Positions 60,384-64,000 of a stretch of DNA of 64,000 nt are shown here, in pieces. Source of the stretch: an uncultured Mollicutes bacterium (GTDB lineage: Bacteria > Bacillota_I > Bacilli_A > Acholeplasmatales > Anaeroplasmataceae); the NCBI GenBank assembly GCA_900540175.1, contig UQFG01000007.1, forward strand, positions 15,082 through 79,081. Reading direction: 5' to 3'. Below the pieces are notes generated by a model. The model was not told the DNA's origin. It did not search any database and saw nothing but the letters and a program-made list of their open reading frames with translations. Positions within the stretch are counted from its first letter, which is position 1, and each line of letters opens with the position of its first letter. Made by a program: the position numbers and the translations under genes.

Positions 60384-61565
60384 TTATAGACTTTCCATTG
60401 TCAAAAAGTCTTTTAACTTAATATGCTTCACAACGCTCGTAGAATAGTCAATATCATCGGTTGTGATAATGATTTTTTGAGAAAGATTATCTATGTTTCG
60501 AAATGCGTCAAACTCTCTTTGATACGCTTTTTCTTCGGCTATACTATAAGCCACTTGCACGTAATATTGCCTTGTATCTTTTGTTGCCAAAAAGTCTATT
60601 TCTTTGCCGTTATTATTGTACACATATACCTCATATCCCATATAAATCAATTCATTATAAACGATATTTTCAAGATTATGCGTAAGATCGAAGCGATTGT
60701 TCATACAACGAATAGAATTAAAACAAACATCCGCATTGTATAGTTTAGAATAATATGAAAGTTCTTTTTTCGTTTTAGGGGAATACTGCTTGACCGACTC
60801 AATAATATACGCTTCTTCTAAATAGCCCAGATATTTCATTATTGTGTTAACGGAGCAACTCGTGTGTTCTTGCTTAATATAGTCACGTATAGAATTTGCA
60901 GAGAAAATACGGCTATTATTACGCAAAATGAAATTTACCAAGCTTTTAAACAAACTTTCTTTGCGTATCTTATATCGTCTGATTAAGTCATTGATAACAA
61001 TTGTATCATCTAAATCATTTAAATATCTATTCTGTGCTTCAAAAGAATCAAATTCAAATCGTTTAGGAAAACCTCCCCAAACAAGATAGTCTGTAACCGA
61101 AACTTCTTTTCCAAGTTCCTTGCAATATTGAACTATTTCTTTATATATAAAAGGTCTGACACGAAATGCAACATATCTTCCCGACAGTTCTTTTGCAAAT
61201 TCACCCGACAAAAGTTTGGAGTTTGAACCTGTAATAAACAAAGAATAATTGTATAATCTTAATGTTTTACAGGCATCTTGCCAACCATCAAGTGTTTGTA
61301 TTTCATCGAAAAACAAGTAGCATTTCCCAGCCTTTTTATTTTCCTCAACATAGGAAATTAACTGAATGGCCGTCGTTATATTGGCAGACACCTTTTTATC
61401 TTCAAAGTTAAGATAAATTATGTTATCAGTTTCTTCTCTAATCTCTTTAATGATTTGTTCCATAATGACCGATTTACCACATCTACGGATGCCCGTAATA
61501 ATTTTAATTAAATCGGATTCATAAAATGGACGAACTTGCTCAATGTAGTGTTCTCTTTGAATCAA
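60384..61565 (-). CDS. AAA ATPase with DUF4143 domain
   Basis: About 393 aa. Walker A is GIRRCGKSVIMEQII near residue 25 and Walker B CYLFFDEIQTLDGWQDA near residue 85, with the sensor FITGSNSKLLSG after it. The C-terminal half is the nuclease-like DUF4143 region (VYNELIYMGYEVYVYNNNGK, EIDFLATKD). Family members are common mobile accessory genes of unclear role, sometimes considered toxin- or defence-like. The frame opens at 61595, but GGAG at 8 nt before the TTG at 61563-61565 supports that start. It is more AT-rich than the genes to its left and directly follows a tRNA region. Confidence 0.8.
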   Translation of the reverse strand: MIQREHYIEQVRPFYESDLIKIITGIRRCGKSVIMEQIIKEIREETDNIIYLNFEDKKVSANITTAIQLISYVEENKKAGKCYLFFDEIQTLDGWQDACKTLRLYNYSLFITGSNSKLLSGEFAKELSGRYVAFRVRPFIYKEIVQYCKELGKEVSVTDYLVWGGFPKRFEFDSFEAQNRYLNDLDDTIVINDLIRRYKIRKESLFKSLVNFILRNNSRIFSANSIRDYIKQEHTSCSVNTIMKYLGYLEEAYIIESVKQYSPKTKKELSYYSKLYNADVCFNSIRCMNNRFDLTHNLENIVYNELIYMGYEVYVYNNNGKEIDFLATKDTRQYYVQVAYSIAEEKAYQREFDAFRNIDNLSQKIIITTDDIDYSTSVVKHIKLKDFLTMESL

Positions 61566-61583
61566 TTTTATCACTCCGACCAT

Positions 61584-61612
61584 ATTATACTGCAATTTTT
61601 TTCGTTTGTCGA
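61584..61612 (-). promoter_or_regulatory. Promoter of the DUF4143 ATPase
   Basis: Minus strand TCGACA (61612-61607), 17-bp spacer, TATAAT (61589-61584). A TCAGTTATACTGA palindrome (61622-61634) lies just upstream of the -35. Confidence 0.55.
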
Positions 61613-61634
61613 TGGATTTATTCAGTTATACTGA

Positions 61635-62195
61635 AAGATTTTTTAATTTTAAAAAAATTTTTCAGTTTTTACCAGATCAGAGATGGGAATATAATACATA
61701 GTAAAAGTATCTACAATTCCCATTTTCTTAACGAGTACCTTATTTCCTTTTTATGTTTTCTGTCTTTCTACATCATATTCCCAATAACATGATTGGTTAC
61801 AATCAAATTACTTTCCAAATAAGATTCATCATGGAATTTTATTGATGGATGGTGCTGATTAAATACGTTTCAAATACAGATTTTAAATATTTATATTATC
61901 AAGTATCAACAATAAGTTTTATAACCCTTCTCAAAGTTTCACTTTATCATTTATGCATCAGAAAATAAAAAGTGTTCACGTAAAATCACGCAAACGCCTT
62001 TATTTTATTATTCAATTTTCACCATTTCGTTATATTTCCATTTGTGCAATGAATTGTATAGATAAACGTTTCATAATCCCAGGAAGAATCTTTTTCAATC
62101 CTGTTCCATTCTTCTATTGTGCCACTATAAGTGATATCCGTAAGTGGACAATATCCAATACACTGTAAAATACTTGTTCGTTGTTCATCGTTTCA
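61635..62195. other. AT-rich gene-free stretch
   Basis: No convincing reading frame: the only open frames are short, lack ribosome-binding sites and have no recognisable motif. It holds the second repeat copy (61961-62022) and poly-A/T tracts. It may be debris of an older insertion. Confidence 0.6.
61961..62022. repeat. Repeat copy 2 (62 bp)
   Basis: Diverged copy of 60185-60245. The hairpin (GTTTGCGT / ACGTGAAC on the minus strand) and trailing TTTTTATTTT persist. It could terminate transcripts of the surface protein gene that ends at 62196. Confidence 0.7.
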
Positions 62196-63542
62196 TCATC
62201 CTCTTTTCCGTTTCATAAGCACCAGGAAGACGGTTCCCAACAACAAGGAAGCGGTAGTACCGGCCAGAATCGTTGATAAATTGGAAAGATTGACAGAATA
62301 TACGTCTTCTTCTTCACTTCTTTTTTGAATAGAAGCCACAACCGTTTGGTTATCTGTAGCCACACTTAATGGGCCGGAAGCAACAGAAACCGTATCCGTT
62401 CCGTAGGGGATCCTTCCGTTTGTAAAAGGCAATTTGAGATAGACTTCTTTTTTAGTCGTAACGCTTAGATTGGATATTCTCGCTAAATCTTCCCCGCCGT
62501 CTGTTCCACTATCTTTTGTATATTTAAAAACCAAGGTATGCTTTCCCGGACGGATATTCGGTAAGGTTAAATCTTTTTCTTCTCCGCTGACACAAAGTTT
62601 TTCACTTTCATCAAATAAGATCCGTAAAGAATCTTTTTTTTCCGATGAAACATAATAATGCAAATTGATATTCGAAATTACACTTACTGAAAACCTCAAT
62701 GTAATAACGGATTCCCAACCATCGGCATAATCACGGTATTGGTCAGTATTTCTAATCGTTTCACCGGAAGTAAAAGTGCCGTTTGACTCTGTCCAACCGT
62801 CTTTAGAACAAGTTGAATAACTGAATATTCTGTATGTTCCCGTAACATCCTCACCATGACCCAATGCCTCTGTTGAAGGATGAATAGGTCCTTCGGCACA
62901 GCAATACAGACAATCCCGATCACCGTAATAAGACGGGGTCGTGCAAGTTGCCGCAAATACTTCTTCCGTTTTCTGCCATTCATGATCGTGTTGGGCATAC
63001 CAAGGATATTGATAAGTTTTAATGTTTCCAACAGAAGCCTGTTCATATGATTCGTAGGTGAAATTCAAGCAACTTGGTTTAACATCAGAATCCATTATCA
63101 CTTTAGAAATCGTTTTTCCGGTTGGATTGACTGCAGTAGCACCATCGTCCCAAGCCAACCAAAAACAATACGTATCGCCTGTATTCACATCCTTTGCATA
63201 ATACATTGTCGTAGCAGGTATATAAACCGTATCAATATCGGAATCGTTTTTGGTAGAAAACTGCATGGTATAGATGATACGATAATCATCATAAGACGGT
63301 ATTATATCCCAATAGATATTATAATTGTCTTTTATCGTCATGGTTGTACCGGGATACAAAGGAAGATATTTTGCTCTATCCTCGTCCTCCTCATCTAAGC
63401 TTCTTTCCGGATTGGATTTAGATTCCGCAATCCTTAATGTTTCTACCGACTTTTCCTCTACCAATCGGTTTGATGCACCGAAAAAAAGAAAGATACCCAA
63501 ACAAATGGCTATAAAAGTCAATGGTATAATCGTTTTTTTCAT
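62196..63542 (-). CDS. Surface-exposed single-pass membrane protein
   Basis: 448 aa. N-terminal signal sequence (IIPLTFIAICLGIFLFFGAS), a large extracytoplasmic part, and a C-terminal helix with positive tail (ILAGTTASLLLGTVFLVLMK, RKRG). No LPXTG-like motif precedes the helix. In the middle, residues 195-230 contain HDHEWQKTEEVFAATCTTPS and CLYCCAEG then ALGHGE, a Cys-rich pattern seen in repeats of gut Bacillota cell-surface proteins. Tyr and Ser/Thr content is high. Function unknown; adhesion or extracellular binding is inferred. Confidence 0.65.
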   Translation of the reverse strand: MKKTIIPLTFIAICLGIFLFFGASNRLVEEKSVETLRIAESKSNPERSLDEEDEDRAKYLPLYPGTTMTIKDNYNIYWDIIPSYDDYRIIYTMQFSTKNDSDIDTVYIPATTMYYAKDVNTGDTYCFWLAWDDGATAVNPTGKTISKVIMDSDVKPSCLNFTYESYEQASVGNIKTYQYPWYAQHDHEWQKTEEVFAATCTTPSYYGDRDCLYCCAEGPIHPSTEALGHGEDVTGTYRIFSYSTCSKDGWTESNGTFTSGETIRNTDQYRDYADGWESVITLRFSVSVISNINLHYYVSSEKKDSLRILFDESEKLCVSGEEKDLTLPNIRPGKHTLVFKYTKDSGTDGGEDLARISNLSVTTKKEVYLKLPFTNGRIPYGTDTVSVASGPLSVATDNQTVVASIQKRSEEEDVYSVNLSNLSTILAGTTASLLLGTVFLVLMKRKRG

Positions 63543-63971
63543 AAGCCTCCACTTCCTTCTTTTTAAAATATGGTAAGAAATGCTTTTTGAAAAAAGATAA
63601 ATAATCCAACCTTTTACGAATATTTTTTGTTTAATTTTTTTGCAATGATCCTATTTTGACAACTTATTTTAATCAATAAGTCGAATATTGTCAATGATTG
63701 CCTGTTCTTATTAAAAGACGCTTTGTTTTCTTTTAATAAGAAATCTTGCTTGATCGTCCGATTTTTTTCTTGAAATGATAAATATCTTTTGAAAAACAGG
63801 AGTAAAGCTGAAAAAATGCGTTATCCTGAACCAAATAAAAAATTATAGTTTTTTTTAATAAAATTTTTATTTTTTTTTGTTTTTCATCTATTAAATTAAA
63901 AAAGCGCTTAATTTTAAGCGCTTTAGACTGTTGACAAAGAAAGCCAATTTTCTTCTTTTGTCTTTTAAAAA
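63543..63971. other. AT-rich intergenic region
   Basis: No gene seen. It contains a perfect 14-bp inverted repeat (63705-63718 with 63729-63742), a smaller CTTATT/AATAAG repeat (63663-63680) and a terminator hairpin at 63898-63919. Confidence 0.6.
63892..63922 (-). terminator. Rho-independent terminator of the gene beyond the right edge
   Basis: AAAGCGCTTAA / TTAAGCGCTTT hairpin with TTTTTTAATTT after it on the minus strand, about 50 nt downstream of the stop at 63972. Confidence 0.8.
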
Positions 63972-64000
63972 CTATTCGATGATCAGTTCTCCGGCATCAC
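63972..64000 (-). CDS. C-terminal end of a gene extending past the right edge
   Basis: A minus-strand frame reading DAGELIIE and then TAG (63974-63972), followed by a terminator. Only eight residues are visible, so the product cannot be named. Confidence 0.35.

Noticed and set aside
60185..62022. CRISPR array
   Set aside because: Only two diverged copies 1.7 kb apart, with no regular spacers or cas genes.

Overview
The window looks like chromosomal DNA of a low-to-moderate GC, endospore-forming Bacillota. The evidence is the spoIIGA-sigE-sigG cluster in its Bacillus order, a yqfC-yqfD pair, an S4-type RsuA, long-form HPF, SepF, good AGGAGG-like ribosome-binding sites and many TTG/GTG starts. 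A PotA with a long charged insertion (as in Mollicutes), plus KduI/KduD and a pectinesterase, suggest a gut Erysipelotrichia-like lineage. That placement is an inference. Almost everything is on the minus strand; the exceptions are an HD-domain gene (38252-38776) and a tRNA-Lys (59976-60051).

Layout, left to right. 1-2606: phosphate operon pstS-pstC-pstA (pstA runs off the left edge) behind a triple TTTACA Pho-box-like repeat. 2670-5790: four-gene operon with a CBM20-like protein, a pyrophosphatase-like/AAC(3) fusion, a hotdog thioesterase and RsuA. 6019-8496: MntP, a membrane-anchored protein ending in an L15-like domain, and a DUF3298 protein. 8536-10432: IbrA/IbrB-like pair (PAPS-reductase-fold plus ParB-fold). 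10589-14112: SbcC/YhaN-like ATPase and SbcD-like nuclease. 14402-15395: P-loop kinase and a zinc-ribbon membrane protein. 15648-21248: a Wadjet/MukBEF-like SMC complex (JetA-JetB-JetC) without a JetD nuclease, ending in sepF. 21352-25329: ychF, ppa, sigG, sigE, spoIIGA. 25431-27119: phosphoglucomutase.

27191-32972 is a 4-deoxyuronate catabolic operon (KDPG aldolase, two KdgK-type kinases, a YhcH-family protein, a TIM-barrel protein, KduI, KduD). Together these convert 5-keto-4-deoxyuronate to pyruvate and glyceraldehyde-3-phosphate. It starts at a consensus TTGACA-17-TATAAT promoter. 33155-38776 holds housekeeping genes: secA, hpf, csp, a ComFC remnant, mutY and an HD hydrolase. 38789-41018 holds a pectinesterase without a signal peptide plus two poorly known genes. 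41085-50358 carries two complete spermidine/putrescine-type ABC importers in a row, the first led by a cupin-HTH regulator. 50516-53551: esterase, xylulokinase, serine acetyltransferase. 53655-59848: phoH, yqfD, yqfC, a RluA-family synthase, a LysR regulator, mraY and murE.

From 60052 to the right edge the sequence is more AT-rich and gene-poor. It has a DUF4143 ATPase, a surface protein and a 61-62 bp repeat in two copies, and looks like an acquired or rearranged segment. The least conventional loci are the JetABC-SepF operon, the IbrAB pair, the hairpin-insulated promoter at 7868-7935 and the several domain fusions.
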